The notes beneath the pieces are model-generated. The model was given only the letters and a program-made list of their open reading frames with translations, had not been told where the DNA came from and made no database searches. The position numbers were made by a program, and so were the translations under genes. A stretch of 64,000 nt of DNA from Pseudomonadota bacterium (GTDB taxonomy: Bacteria; Pseudomonadota; Alphaproteobacteria; Rhizobiales; Beijerinckiaceae), in the NCBI GenBank assembly GCA_020161575.1, contig JAIUNR010000009.1:1-64000 (forward strand). The letters run 5' to 3'. This document shows positions 47,801-56,995 of this stretch, piece by piece (position 1 is the stretch's first letter; each line of letters opens with the position of its first letter).

Positions 47801-48166
47801 ATGAAGTATTGTCTTGTTGTCGACGATTCCAGCGTCATCCGGAAGGTCGCGCGGCGCATTCTCGAAGGGCTCGATTTCGAGATCGCGGAAGCTGAGGATG
47901 GCAAGCAGGCCATAGCCAGCTGCACTTCCCGGATGCCCGACGCAATCCTGCTCGACTGGAACATGCCGAACATGGATGGCTACGAGTTCCTCACCCATCT
48001 GCGCAAGATGAACGGGGGTGACAGGCCGAAAGTCGTGTTCTGCACCACCGAGAACGATGTCGGGCATATCGCCAAGGCAATGGGCTCGGGCGCGGACGAA
48101 TACGTCATGAAGCCTTTCGACAAGGAAATCCTGAGTTCAAAGCTCGGCGAGGTCGGCTTGGTCTGA
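47801..48166 (+). CDS. cheY: Single-domain response regulator (CheY)
   Basis: The 121-residue receiver has the acidic pair D8/D9, phospho-acceptor D52 in LLDWNMPNMDG, the switch threonine in FCTTEND, and the lysine in VMKPFDK. All sites needed for phosphorylation are present. Lying between cheW and cheB, it is the likely motor-binding or phosphate-sink CheY of this pathway. A 72-base gap with two small hairpins separates it from cheB. Confidence 0.95.
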   Translation: MKYCLVVDDSSVIRKVARRILEGLDFEIAEAEDGKQAIASCTSRMPDAILLDWNMPNMDGYEFLTHLRKMNGGDRPKVVFCTTENDVGHIAKAMGSGADEYVMKPFDKEILSSKLGEVGLV

Positions 48167-48238
48167 TCTTGTACCGCCACTGCCCAGAAAGGGCAGGCCA
48201 CAACCGATTGCCGGGATGACATCCCGCGGAGACAAATA

Positions 48239-49513
48239 ATGGTGGCCGTGCCTCACCGACAGCCCTTGGGACAGAGCGCCGCCGGCGTTCGCGTCGCCGT
48301 GGTCGATGACAGCGTGGTCGTACGCGGCCTGCTCTCTCGCTGGCTGTCGGAAACCAGCGGGATCGAGGTTGTCGGCACCTACCGCTCGGGCAAGGAAATC
48401 ATCGACGCCCTGCCCGGCGTCAATCCGCGGATCATCCTGCTCGATCTCGACATGCCCGACATGGACGGGCTGACGGCGCTGCCGCTCATCCTCTCCAAAT
48501 CGCCTTCCTCGCGCGTGATCGTGGTCTCCTCGCTCTCGGTGCATGGCGCCGAACTGACGATGCGCTCGCTGATGAAGGGCGCGACCGATTACCTGCCCAA
48601 GCCCTCCAATCATCGCGAGGTTTCGACCTCCGCCGATTTCCGCCAGGCACTGATCGCCAAGGTGCTCGCCGTCGGCGGCGTCCGCGCCGCGATGCGTGCG
48701 CCGGCAGCGCGTGCTCCGACGGCTCCGGCAAGCCCCGCACCGATCGGCCGCTCCCCTGCGCAGCCCCTGGACCCGCTGCGCCGCAATGCACCGCCGCCTG
48801 CCGCAGCGCCCGCGCAGCCCGCCTCGCCCGTTGCCCCGTTCCGCCCGGCGCCCGCACGCCCGCACACCCCGCAAGGCGTGGTAGAGAAGGGTGGGCAGCC
48901 TCATCTGCGTGCGCTGGAGCGCATAAGGCCCAAGATCGTCGTCATCGGCGCCTCCACGGGTGGACCGCAGGCCCTCCTCGCGATGCTCACGAAAATGCGT
49001 GGCTCGATCTCGCGCGTGCCGGTGGTCATCGCCCAGCACATGCCGCCGATTTTCGGCGCGATCTTCGCCTCGCATCTCAAGCAGCATGGCGGATTGCCCG
49101 CCGAAGAAGCCGCCGAGGGCAAGGTTCTGATGCCCGGTACGATTTACCTCGCGCCCGGTGGCAGTCACACTGTCATCAAGCGCAAGGCGGATGGGAGCCA
49201 TGTGATTAGCATGCTGCCCCCCGAAGCACGCGGTCCCTGGCGTCCGTCAATCGATCTTCTATTCACCAGCGCGGCCGAAACCTTCGGCAATGAAGCGCTC
49301 GCGATCGCCCTCACAGGAATGGGGCGGGACGGCACAGAAGGCGCGACCCACCTCGCGCGACGCGGTGCCAACGTCGCGGTTCAGGATGAAGCCTCAAGCG
49401 TGGTCTGGGGAATTCCCGGCTCCATCGCCGAAGCCGGCCTCGCTTCTGCCCTGCACCCCCCGGAAAAACTAGGCGAGCTCGCCGTCGCGCTGCTCGAAGG
49501 ACACGCCCCATGA
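48239..49513 (+). CDS. cheB: Protein-glutamate methylesterase/glutaminase CheB
   Basis: CheB removes methyl groups from chemoreceptors. The 424-residue protein has an N-terminal receiver with VVDDSVVVR and LLDLDMPDMDG. A long Ala/Pro-rich linker at about 150-220 joins it to the esterase domain. The catalytic serine is in GASTGGP near residue 240, histidine in AQHMPP near 266, and aspartate in GMGRDGTEG near 362. The linker is longer than in enteric CheB. GCGGAGAC precedes the ATG. The stop overlaps the cheR start. Confidence 0.96.
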   Translation: MVAVPHRQPLGQSAAGVRVAVVDDSVVVRGLLSRWLSETSGIEVVGTYRSGKEIIDALPGVNPRIILLDLDMPDMDGLTALPLILSKSPSSRVIVVSSLSVHGAELTMRSLMKGATDYLPKPSNHREVSTSADFRQALIAKVLAVGGVRAAMRAPAARAPTAPASPAPIGRSPAQPLDPLRRNAPPPAAAPAQPASPVAPFRPAPARPHTPQGVVEKGGQPHLRALERIRPKIVVIGASTGGPQALLAMLTKMRGSISRVPVVIAQHMPPIFGAIFASHLKQHGGLPAEEAAEGKVLMPGTIYLAPGGSHTVIKRKADGSHVISMLPPEARGPWRPSIDLLFTSAAETFGNEALAIALTGMGRDGTEGATHLARRGANVAVQDEASSVVWGIPGSIAEAGLASALHPPEKLGELAVALLEGHAP

Positions 49514-50358
49514 GCGCAAATGTAATTCTTCGCGTCATCGACTTCATCAACAAGGCGGCAGGTATCGTCCTGACGACCGAGAAGGCCTATTTCATCGAGG
49601 CCCGCCTGTCCCCTCTCCTGCGGGAGGAGAATCTCGGTTCACTCGACGATCTTCTCAGCCGCGCCGAGAAGGGCGACCGCCGCCTCGCGCAGCGCCTGGT
49701 CGATGCGCTGACTACGAACGAGACCTTCTTCTTCCGGGACAAGGCGCCGTTCGACCATTTCCGTAACATCATCATTCCCGAGCTCATCGCCCGCCGACCA
49801 CCCGGCAAGACGCTGAGAATCTGGTGTGCCGCCTGTTCGAGCGGGCAGGAACCCTTCTCGCTGGTGATGCTGCTCGACGAGCTCAAGCCGGTCCTGGCCG
49901 GGCGCAATGTCGAGATCCATGCCTCGGATATTTCCGAAGGTATCCTCGCCAAAGCCAAATCAGGAATTTTCAACCAGTTCGAGGTTCAGCGCGGCCTGCC
50001 GACGAAGCTCCTGCTGCAATATTTCACCAAAGTGGGTGAGAACTGGCAGATTTCGCCCGATGTCGTGCGTCGGGTGAATTTCTTCAAGTTCAACCTCCTT
50101 GAGGATTCACGCAATCTCGGCCAGTTCGACGTGATCTTCTGCCGTAACGTGCTGATCTACTTCGATCGCCCGACACGCGCGCAGATCTTCGACCGGATGG
50201 CGGACCGTCTGCCCAGCGACGGCTTCCTCCTGCTCGGCGGCGCGGAAAGCACATTCGGGGTGACCAACCGCTTCACCACGCATCCCAAGGAGCGGATGCT
50301 CCAGATCCCGCTCGCCCGCAAGGCCGAGCCCTCGCTTGCGCGCAGCGCCATCGCCTGA
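49510..50358 (+). CDS. cheR: Chemotaxis methyltransferase CheR
   Basis: CheR methylates receptor glutamates with S-adenosylmethionine. The 282-residue protein has the N-terminal helical domain with DALTTNETFFFRD, the SAM-binding IWCAACSSGQEPFSLVM near residue 103, ASDIS near 138, and the catalytic-domain block FDVIFCRNVLIYF near 207. It starts inside the cheB stop (ATGA) and ends the operon before a strong terminator. It lacks the C-terminal pentapeptide-binding extensions of some CheR proteins. Confidence 0.96.
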   Translation: MSANVILRVIDFINKAAGIVLTTEKAYFIEARLSPLLREENLGSLDDLLSRAEKGDRRLAQRLVDALTTNETFFFRDKAPFDHFRNIIIPELIARRPPGKTLRIWCAACSSGQEPFSLVMLLDELKPVLAGRNVEIHASDISEGILAKAKSGIFNQFEVQRGLPTKLLLQYFTKVGENWQISPDVVRRVNFFKFNLLEDSRNLGQFDVIFCRNVLIYFDRPTRAQIFDRMADRLPSDGFLLLGGAESTFGVTNRFTTHPKERMLQIPLARKAEPSLARSAIA

Positions 50359-50396
50359 ACAAGGCGCTGGTTCACACGGAAACGAAAACGTGACTA

Positions 50397-50423
50397 GGGC
50401 CGGGAAACCGGCCCTTTTGTTTT
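50397..50423 (+). terminator. Rho-independent terminator of the che operon
   Basis: GGGCCGG and CCGGCCC form a seven-base stem with a GAAA loop, followed by TTTTGTTTT. It lies 39 bases after the cheR stop and has all the parts of a classical terminator on the forward strand. Confidence 0.88.
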
Positions 50424-50454
50424 GCTGCTCCCGCGCGGGGCGCAGGCAATAAAA

Positions 50455-50476
50455 AAACCCGCATTGCTGCGGGTTT
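50455..50476 (-). terminator. Terminator of ctrA
   Basis: AAACCCGCA and TGCGGGTTT form a nine-base stem with a four-base loop. On the reverse strand the stem runs into a T-run (AAAAAAA at 50451-50457 on the forward strand). It lies 23 bases beyond the ctrA stop codon, back to back with the che operon terminator. Confidence 0.85.
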
Positions 50477-50499
50477 CTGATCGTTGATCCTTGCCGCCC

Positions 50500-51201
50500 T
50501 CAGGCGGGGATGCGCTCATCCTGATCGGTCGGCTCGCGCAGGACATAGCCACGCCCCCACACCGTCTCGATGTAGTTGCGCCCTTCCGAAGCATTGGCGA
50601 GCTTCTTGCGCAGCTTGCAGATGAACACGTCGATGATCTTGAGTTCCGGCTCGTCCATGCCGCCATAGAGATGATTGAGGAACATCTCCTTGGTCAGCGT
50701 CGTGCCCCGGCGCAGCGAGAGCAGTTCGAGCATCTGGTATTCCTTGCCCGTGAGGTGCACGCGGTGACCGCCCACCTCGACCGTCTTCTGGTCGAGATTG
50801 ACGAGCAGGTCGCCGGTCTGGATGACCGACTGGGCATGCCCCTTCGAGCGGCGGACGATCGCGTGGATGCGGGCGACCAGCTCATCCTTGTGGAACGGCT
50901 TGGTGAGGTAGTCATCGGCGCCGAAGCCGAGGCCCTTCACCTTGTCGTCGATGCCAGCCATGCCGGAGAGGATCAGGATCGGCGTCTTCACCTTGGCGAC
51001 GCGCAAGGAGCGCAGAACCTCGTAACCCGACATATCGGGAAGGTTCAGGTCGAGCAGGATGATGTCGTAATCATAGAGTTTGCCGAGATCGATCCCTTCC
51101 TCACCGAGATCGGTGAGGTAGATGTTGAAATTCTCGCTTTTCAGCATCAGCTCGATGCTCTTGGCGGTTGCATTGTCGTCTTCAATCAGGAGAACGCGCA
51201 T
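50500..51201 (-). CDS. ctrA: Cell-cycle master regulator CtrA
   Basis: CtrA is the OmpR-type regulator of cell division, flagellar and DNA-methylation genes in alphaproteobacteria. The 233-residue protein begins [20 protein letters not shown], with phospho-acceptor D51 in [14 protein letters not shown] and K in [11 protein letters not shown]. The winged-helix domain carries [18 protein letters not shown] and RGYVLREP. The ATG at 51201 gives the universal CtrA N-terminus. An open frame upstream of it has no conserved sequence. The C-terminus (RIPA) is short, and the Ala-Ala degradation tail of Caulobacter is not obvious. Confidence 0.97.
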   Translation of the reverse strand: MRVLLIEDDNATAKSIELMLKSENFNIYLTDLGEEGIDLGKLYDYDIILLDLNLPDMSGYEVLRSLRVAKVKTPILILSGMAGIDDKVKGLGFGADDYLTKPFHKDELVARIHAIVRRSKGHAQSVIQTGDLLVNLDQKTVEVGGHRVHLTGKEYQMLELLSLRRGTTLTKEMFLNHLYGGMDEPELKIIDVFICKLRKKLANASEGRNYIETVWGRGYVLREPTDQDERIPA

Positions 51202-51665
51202 CCGATGGTCCCCAGCCCTTTTGTTGCCTGCAACCGCATCTGGTGGCGCGTCTGCGCCATGAACACCCCGAGCGGACGATGTCTTAAAACTTCCGTCACA
51301 AATTACGCCGGAAGAGTTAACAAACCGTAATTCGTTAAGGCAAGTTTGCGCCTCAAAAAATGTCAATTTTTCTTGCCTGATTGGCGATTGACGAGGAACG
51401 AATTCAATCAAGCGAGCGGAATCAACTCTTAAGAAAACACTAACAACCGATTCTATTGACTCATTATTTTTACAATTGGCCCCTGGCGATTTTGAAATCC
51501 CGCGAAAGCCGAGCCAGGTGCATTTCCCTCCCCCTTGCCTCCCTCCCGTTGTTCCCACTCGCCCCATCCCCGCGTTCTGAGCTAGGATTCGCGGGTGATT
51601 CGGCGGCGAATCACGGCTGAAGACGACGGGGCCCTGCCTCGGTCGGCGCAGACCAGGAGGGCCCC
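51202..51665. promoter_or_regulatory. ctrA/fliI divergent intergenic region
   Basis: This 464-base AT-rich gap holds the promoters of ctrA (reverse) and fliI (forward). TTAA half-sites occur at 51317-51320, 51335-51338 and 51429-51432. GGCAA-GT-TTGCG at 51339-51350 is a degenerate form of the repeat found before fliF and flhA. AGGAGGG at 51655-51661 is the fliI ribosome-binding site. I see no gene in it. Confidence 0.6.
51429..51443. promoter_or_regulatory. Candidate CtrA box upstream of ctrA
   Basis: TTAA-GAAAACA-CTAA matches the CtrA consensus TTAA-N7-TTAA with one mismatch. It lies 228 bases upstream of the ctrA start, which would fit positive or negative autoregulation as known in Caulobacter. 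It could equally serve fliI on the other side. Confidence 0.45.
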
Positions 51666-53000
51666 GTGTCGATCCAAGCCTTGGAAAGCCTCATCGAGGA
51701 CATCCCGGACCATGAGGTCTTCGGGCGCGTTGGCGCCGTGCGCGGCCTGATGATCGAGATCGTGGGCCCGCTCAGCCATATGGAATTGGGTGGTCTGATC
51801 GCGATCGAGGCGCAAGGCGGCGAGCGCATCCTGTGCGAGGTTGTGGGCTTCGATGCCGGCAAGGCGCTTGTCATGCCCTTCGCGAATATCGATGGCCTGC
51901 GCCGCGGTTGCCCCGCGCATGTCGTCTCGCGCCGCGCGACGATCCGCCCGGGCCCGGCCTGGCTGGGCCGCGTGGTGGATGCCTTCGGTCGTCCGATCGA
52001 CGGCAAGGGGCCGATCCAGATGGGGCCGCGCCCCTATCCGTTCCGCAACGAACCACCCGCGGCGCATAAGCGCCAGCGCGTCGGTGAGCCTCTCGATCTC
52101 GGCGTGCGGGCGCTCAATTCGTTCCTCACCACCTGCCGCGGTCAGCGCATGGGCATTTTCGCGGGTTCGGGCGTTGGAAAGTCAGTACTGCTCTCGATGC
52201 TCGCGCGTAATTCCGCCTCGGACGTCGCGGTGGTGGGCCTTGTCGGCGAACGCGGCCGCGAGGTGCAGGAATTTCTCCAGGACGATCTGGGCGAGGAAGG
52301 GCTCGCGCGCTCGGTCGTGGTGGTCGCGACCTCGGACGAGCCCGCGCTGATGCGCCGGCAAGCCGCCTATCTCACACTCGCGATCTCCGAATATTTCCGC
52401 GACGAAGGGCTCGATGTGCTGTGCATGATCGACAGTATCACCCGCTTCGCGATGGCCCAGCGCGATATCGGCCTCGGAGTCGGCGAGCCGCCCACCACCA
52501 AGGGCTATACGCCGTCCGTTTTCGCAGAACTGCCCAAACTGCTCGAGCGTGCAGGCCCGGGTGAGATCGGCTCGGGCTCGATCACCGGCATTTTCACGGT
52601 GCTTGTCGACGGGGACGACCATAACGAGCCTGTCGCGGATACCACACGCGGCATCCTCGACGGGCATATCGTGATGGAGCGCAAGATCGCCGAGCGCGGG
52701 CGCTATCCCGCGATCAACGTCCTCAAATCCGTCTCGCGGACCATGCCGCGCGCCTGCAACCCTAATTATCTGAGCACGGTGATCGCGGCGCGCAACCTCA
52801 TGTCCACCTATTCGGACATGGAGGAATTGATCCGCCTCGGGGCGTATCGCAAGGGATCATCGCCGGAAGTGGACCGCGCGATCGAAGCAAATCCGGATCT
52901 CGAAGCTTTTCTCGGGCAAGGTAAGGAAGAATCAACCTCCTTGGGCGAAAGCTATTCGCGTCTCGCGGATATTGTTAACCGCCTCGGGCAGGAAGCTTGA
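51666..53000 (+). CDS. fliI: Flagellar export ATPase FliI
   Basis: FliI is the ATPase of the flagellar type III export apparatus. The 444-residue protein has the Walker A motif in [14 protein letters not shown] near residue 163, Walker B in [20 protein letters not shown] near 252, and the F1-like block [15 protein letters not shown] near 300. The start is GTG at 51666, with AGGAGGG at 51655-51661. It is followed after 57 bases by fliJ, the usual pair. Confidence 0.96.
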   Translation: MSIQALESLIEDIPDHEVFGRVGAVRGLMIEIVGPLSHMELGGLIAIEAQGGERILCEVVGFDAGKALVMPFANIDGLRRGCPAHVVSRRATIRPGPAWLGRVVDAFGRPIDGKGPIQMGPRPYPFRNEPPAAHKRQRVGEPLDLGVRALNSFLTTCRGQRMGIFAGSGVGKSVLLSMLARNSASDVAVVGLVGERGREVQEFLQDDLGEEGLARSVVVVATSDEPALMRRQAAYLTLAISEYFRDEGLDVLCMIDSITRFAMAQRDIGLGVGEPPTTKGYTPSVFAELPKLLERAGPGEIGSGSITGIFTVLVDGDDHNEPVADTTRGILDGHIVMERKIAERGRYPAINVLKSVSRTMPRACNPNYLSTVIAARNLMSTYSDMEELIRLGAYRKGSSPEVDRAIEANPDLEAFLGQGKEESTSLGESYSRLADIVNRLGQEA

Positions 53001-53057
53001 AATTCCTGGCCGGGCACCCGGGCGTAATTCCGGGCACGGTCGAGGAGTAGAAGGGCC

Positions 53058-53477
53058 ATGAAATCGCGCGATACGCTGATCCGCCTCAAGCGGTTTCACG
53101 TTGACGAGAAGCGCCGCCGCGTTGCGCAGATCGAAACCATGATTGCCGAATTCCAGCGCATGGCCACCGAGCTTGATCGAGAGATCGAGAACGAGGAACG
53201 CCGGGCCGGCATTTCGGATACGGCGCATTTCGCCTATCCGACCTACGCGAAAGCCGCGCGCACCCGTCGCGACAATCTCCAGAATTCCGCCGCCGAACTC
53301 GCCGGCCAGCTGGATGAGGCCAAGGCGCAGCTCAACGAAGCCTTCGAAGAGCTGAAGAAGGTCGAGATCCTCGATGACCGCGAGAAGGCCGCCGAGCGCG
53401 CCGAAATGGCGTTGCGCGACCAGATGGAAACCGATCGGGTCGCCGCGCGCATGCGTTACGCCGCCGGTCGTCTCTGA
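53058..53477 (+). CDS. fliJ: Flagellar export chaperone/escort FliJ
   Basis: The 139-residue protein is a single long helical hairpin, beginning MKSRDTLIRLKRFHVDEKRRRVAQIE. It matches the alphaproteobacterial FliJ pattern, including FAYPTYAKAARTRRDNL at the turn. FliJ sits in the centre of the FliI hexamer and contacts FlhA. Identification rests on the helical pattern and on position after fliI. Confidence 0.9.
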   Translation: MKSRDTLIRLKRFHVDEKRRRVAQIETMIAEFQRMATELDREIENEERRAGISDTAHFAYPTYAKAARTRRDNLQNSAAELAGQLDEAKAQLNEAFEELKKVEILDDREKAAERAEMALRDQMETDRVAARMRYAAGRL

Positions 53478-53601
53478 GGCCAAACTCCACTGGTTTTCGC
53501 CTTTCAACTGTCGCTTTTTCCAAAGATGACATGAACTTCGCTTGCATGCCGCGCGTCGCTCGGGCAGTGACGGGCGGCATTCTGTTTGGCTGGGGAAAGA
53601 C

Positions 53602-54627
53602 ATGAAGCGTATCAAGGACCTATTCTGGCCGCTTGTCGGTATCATCGCCGTCGGCTGGTCCTTGAAGATCCTCTATTCCAAGCTCCGCATCGAGGCGGCG
53701 GGCGAGGCGGGCAGCGCGAGCTGGAAGGCGCTGGAAAATGCCGGCCTGCTCGAAAGCCTCGGCATCATCGCCGCGCAGATCGGCCAGAAACTGGGCGCGA
53801 TCCCGCTCTCGGGCTACCTGCTCGCCGTCGGCGCCACGCTTTTCGCCTATTGGGCGCTCGCCTGGTACGACCGGATCGCGCTGATCCATCTCAACCGCAC
53901 CAAGGGCATCTCGTGGCTTTTCATCACGGTCTGCTCCTTCGTCACCTATGCGATCTCGCATAATATCGGCGGCTCTGTCTTCTCGGGCGGCATGGTGCGC
54001 TATCGCGCCTACACCTCGAAGGGCCTCTCTCCGGCCGAAGTCGCGGTGCTGGTGGCCTTGTGCTCCTTCACCTTCGGCTTCGGCACGATCCTGCTCGGCG
54101 GCGTGGTGCTGGTCTATGAGCCGGAGATCGTGCAGCCGCTCGCGCCCTGGATGAGCCTTGCCATGACGCGGCTGATCGGGTTCGGCATGATTGCCTTCTG
54201 CGTGATCTACACGCTCGGCTCGTGGCTCCAGTTCAAGCCGATGGTGATCCGCAATTTCAAGCTCGAATATCCGCGCCTCAACGTCGTCTGGCGGCAGTGG
54301 ATCGCGGCACCAATGGAATTGCTGGGCGCGGCGGGCATCATCTATTTCGTGCTGCCCGATGCCGGCAATCCCGGCTTCATGGTCGTTCTCGGCGCCTTCC
54401 TGCTTTCGTTTTCAGCCGGGCTGCTGTTCCAGGTTCCCGGCGGCATCGGCGTGATGGAGGCGGTGTTCCTCAAGGTCATGCCGGGCATGCCGGCGACCGA
54501 GGTTTTCGCGGCGCTGCTTGTCTGGCGCCTGTGCTATCTCATCATCCCGCTGGCGGTGTCGCTGCCGATCGTGCTCGCCTTCGAGAAAGCGCAGCTCAGG
54601 CTCAAAAAGGAACAAGGCGGGCAATAG
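53602..54627 (+). CDS. UPF0104/lysylphosphatidylglycerol synthase-like membrane protein
   Basis: The 341-residue protein has about seven or eight membrane helices. Its UPF0104 blocks are SHNIGGSVFSGGMVRYRAY near residue 125, LCSFTFGFGTILLGG near 155, and FQVPGGIGVMEAVFLKVMPG near 275. The fold is that of the flippase part of MprF, without the synthase domain. Related proteins move lipids or steroid-like compounds. The ATG at 53602 follows GGGGAAAG. It has no known flagellar role and ends in a good terminator. Confidence 0.85.
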   Translation: MKRIKDLFWPLVGIIAVGWSLKILYSKLRIEAAGEAGSASWKALENAGLLESLGIIAAQIGQKLGAIPLSGYLLAVGATLFAYWALAWYDRIALIHLNRTKGISWLFITVCSFVTYAISHNIGGSVFSGGMVRYRAYTSKGLSPAEVAVLVALCSFTFGFGTILLGGVVLVYEPEIVQPLAPWMSLAMTRLIGFGMIAFCVIYTLGSWLQFKPMVIRNFKLEYPRLNVVWRQWIAAPMELLGAAGIIYFVLPDAGNPGFMVVLGAFLLSFSAGLLFQVPGGIGVMEAVFLKVMPGMPATEVFAALLVWRLCYLIIPLAVSLPIVLAFEKAQLRLKKEQGGQ

Positions 54628-54637
54628 CCCGCCTTTT
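54614..54637 (+). terminator. Rho-independent terminator after the UPF0104 gene
   Basis: AAGGCGGGC and GCCCGCCTT form a nine-base stem with an AATA loop followed by TTTTCTTCTT. The stem includes the stop codon region of the gene. Confidence 0.8.
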
Positions 54638-54670
54638 CTTCTTCATGGATCGGAGACCGGAGGCCCCGCC

Positions 54671-56809
54671 TCAGATCGAGCCCACCGTCCTGAGCCGCGC
54701 GCTCGGATGGATCTCGCCCTGCGCGATGACCGCCGTCTGCGGGCGGAAGCGCTCGATGATCATCCGCACGTAAGGCCGGACAGCGTTCGACGTGACCAGC
54801 ACCGGCAATTCGCCAAGCTTCGCCGCTTCCTCGAAGCGATCGCGCAGGGCGATCACGAAATCATGCAGGCGCGAGGGCTGCATTGCGAGATGCTTCACCT
54901 CGCCGTCGCCGATGAGCGAGGACGAGAAGGCATCCTCCCATTGCGGCGAGAGCGTGATGAGCGCGAGCTGGCCGGTCGGCCCGGTATGCTGCGCGCAGAT
55001 CTGCCGGCCAAGCCGCGAGCGGATATGTTCGACGATCATGCGCGGATCGCGCAGCGCGCCGGAAATCTCCGCGATCGCCTCGAGGATCGTGCCGAGGTCG
55101 CGGATCGAGACGCGCTCCGCCAGCAGAAGCTGGAGCACGCGCTGGATGCCGGTATGCGAGATCTGGCCCGGAATCATGTCCTTCATCAGATCCTGATGTG
55201 CCTTGGGAAGATCCTTGAGCAGCTTCTGCACTTCCACGAAGGAAAGCAGCTCGGACATGTTGTTCTTGATCACTTCGGTCAGATGCGTCGCGATCACGGT
55301 GGCGGGATCGACGACCGTATAGCCGCGCAGCTGCGCCTCGTCGCGCAGGGCCTCGTCGATCCAGGTCGCCGGCAGGCCGAAGGTCGGCTCCAGCAGATGC
55401 GCGCCCGGAAGCTGGACCTGCCCGCCGGTCGGGTCCATCGCCATATACTGGTTGGGGAAGACGATGCCGTTGCCGGCGTCGATCTCCTTCATCTTGATGA
55501 CATACTGGTTCGATTCGAGCTGGACATTGTCGACGAGACGCACGGAGGGCAGAACGAAGCCCATTTCCGAAGCGAGCGTGCGGCGCAAGGCCTTGATCTG
55601 CTCGGTGATCTTGTCCTCGCCGTCCTGCCCCTGAACCAGCGGCAGCAGCGCATAGCCGATCTCGATGCGCAGTTCGTCGAGCTTGAGCGCATCCTGAACC
55701 GGCGTATCCTCCGTACGGGCCTGCGATGACGCGCTCGCCATGATCTGCTCGGCGGCGGCTTCAAGCATGGCGCGCTTGTGCTCGCGGTCGAGCTTGGCGG
55801 CAAGATAGCCGGCGATGGCGGCCAGTCCGAGGAAGGGAAGCGCCGGCATGCCCGGCAGGATCGCGATCACCACCATGACGAAAGCCGACATGCCCAGGGC
55901 CTTGGAGGAACTCGCGAGCTGCTTCGAGAGCGCCTTGTCGGCGGTTCCGGTCACGCCCGCCTTCGAAACCAGAAGACCGGCGGCGGTCGAGACGATCAGC
56001 GCCGGAATCTGGGTAACGAGGCCGTCGCCCACGGTGAGCAGCGTATAGGTGCGCGCGGCTTCCCCGAAGGTCATGCTGTTCTGCGCCACGCCGATGATGA
56101 TGCCGCCGATCACGTTGATCATCGTGATCAGAATGCCGGCAATGGCGTCACCGCGCACGAATTTGGAGGCACCGTCCATCGCGCCGTAGAACGAGCTTTC
56201 ATCCTCGAGCGCCTTGCGCCGCGCCTTCGCCTCGTCCTGGTCGATCAGGCCGGCGGAAAGATCGGCGTCGATCGCCATCTGCTTGCCCGGCATCGCATCG
56301 AGGCTGAAGCGCGCCGCGACTTCCGCGATGCGCCCCGAACCCTTGGTGATGACCACGAAGTTCACGATCATCAGGATGATGAAGACGATGACGCCGATGA
56401 CGAAATTGCCCCCCATCACGAAACCGCCGAAGGCTTCGATGACATGGCCCGCCGCACCCTGCCCGGTATGGCCGTTCTGGAGGATGAGGCGCGTGGAGGC
56501 GAGGTTCAGCGAGAGCCTCAGCATCGTCGCGATGAGCAGGATGGTGGGGAAAGCGGAGAATTCGAGCGGCGCCGCGATGAACAGCGCCGTCATCAGGATC
56601 AGGACCGAAAGGATGATCGAGAAAGCCAGGAAGAGATCCAGCAGGAAAGGCGGCAAAGGCACGATCAGAACGACCAGAATGGTCAGGACGCCAAGCGCAA
56701 GCGCGATATCACCGCGCTTGAGGAAGGCACCCAGCTCCTTCGCGTTCATCACGTTGCCGAGCGGCAGCCTGCCTGGTCCGCCGGAATTGCCCGTGGTCAC
56801 GTCACTCAT
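54671..56809 (-). CDS. flhA: Flagellar biosynthesis protein FlhA
   Basis: FlhA is the export-gate protein of the flagellar secretion system. The 712-residue protein has about eight N-terminal membrane helices and the FHIPEP-type loop with RIAEVAARFSLDAMPGKQMA near residue 160. A large cytoplasmic domain from about 340 binds FliJ and the export chaperones. All of the gate region is present. It is the last reverse-strand gene of the fliF series but has its own upstream region with a perfect CtrA box. Confidence 0.97.
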   Translation of the reverse strand: MSDVTTGNSGGPGRLPLGNVMNAKELGAFLKRGDIALALGVLTILVVLIVPLPPFLLDLFLAFSIILSVLILMTALFIAAPLEFSAFPTILLIATMLRLSLNLASTRLILQNGHTGQGAAGHVIEAFGGFVMGGNFVIGVIVFIILMIVNFVVITKGSGRIAEVAARFSLDAMPGKQMAIDADLSAGLIDQDEAKARRKALEDESSFYGAMDGASKFVRGDAIAGILITMINVIGGIIIGVAQNSMTFGEAARTYTLLTVGDGLVTQIPALIVSTAAGLLVSKAGVTGTADKALSKQLASSSKALGMSAFVMVVIAILPGMPALPFLGLAAIAGYLAAKLDREHKRAMLEAAAEQIMASASSQARTEDTPVQDALKLDELRIEIGYALLPLVQGQDGEDKITEQIKALRRTLASEMGFVLPSVRLVDNVQLESNQYVIKMKEIDAGNGIVFPNQYMAMDPTGGQVQLPGAHLLEPTFGLPATWIDEALRDEAQLRGYTVVDPATVIATHLTEVIKNNMSELLSFVEVQKLLKDLPKAHQDLMKDMIPGQISHTGIQRVLQLLLAERVSIRDLGTILEAIAEISGALRDPRMIVEHIRSRLGRQICAQHTGPTGQLALITLSPQWEDAFSSSLIGDGEVKHLAMQPSRLHDFVIALRDRFEEAAKLGELPVLVTSNAVRPYVRMIIERFRPQTAVIAQGEIHPSARLRTVGSI

Positions 56810-56879
56810 CTGCCCGCCCCTTGCAGAGCATCGCCCTCATGCCCGCCTCCTGCCGGCCGAGTCGACACTCGTGGTTCTA

Positions 56880-56892
56880 GGCAATTTTTGCC
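56880..56892. promoter_or_regulatory. Inverted repeat GGCAA-N3-TTGCC upstream of flhA
   Basis: GGCAA-TTT-TTGCC is a perfect inverted repeat 71 bases from the flhA start. The same repeat with a different spacer stands at the same distance from a CtrA box before fliF. It may be the binding site of FlbD (an ftr-like site), whose gene is in the same block. That assignment is an inference. Confidence 0.55.
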
Positions 56893-56902
56893 GAGTCCAT
56901 GG

Positions 56903-56917
56903 TTAATTCCGGGTTAA
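56903..56917. promoter_or_regulatory. CtrA box upstream of flhA
   Basis: TTAA-TTCCGGG-TTAA is an exact match to the CtrA consensus TTAA-N7-TTAA. It lies 94 bases from the flhA start, 10 bases outside the GGCAA repeat. This suggests that CtrA directly activates flhA. Confidence 0.72.
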
Positions 56918-56995
56918 GGAACAGGCACTGTTCCTAGAATCCGCGATGATTCATTCATCTGCAGCCGCAGGTCATGCAGGGCGCGGCATTTGCCC

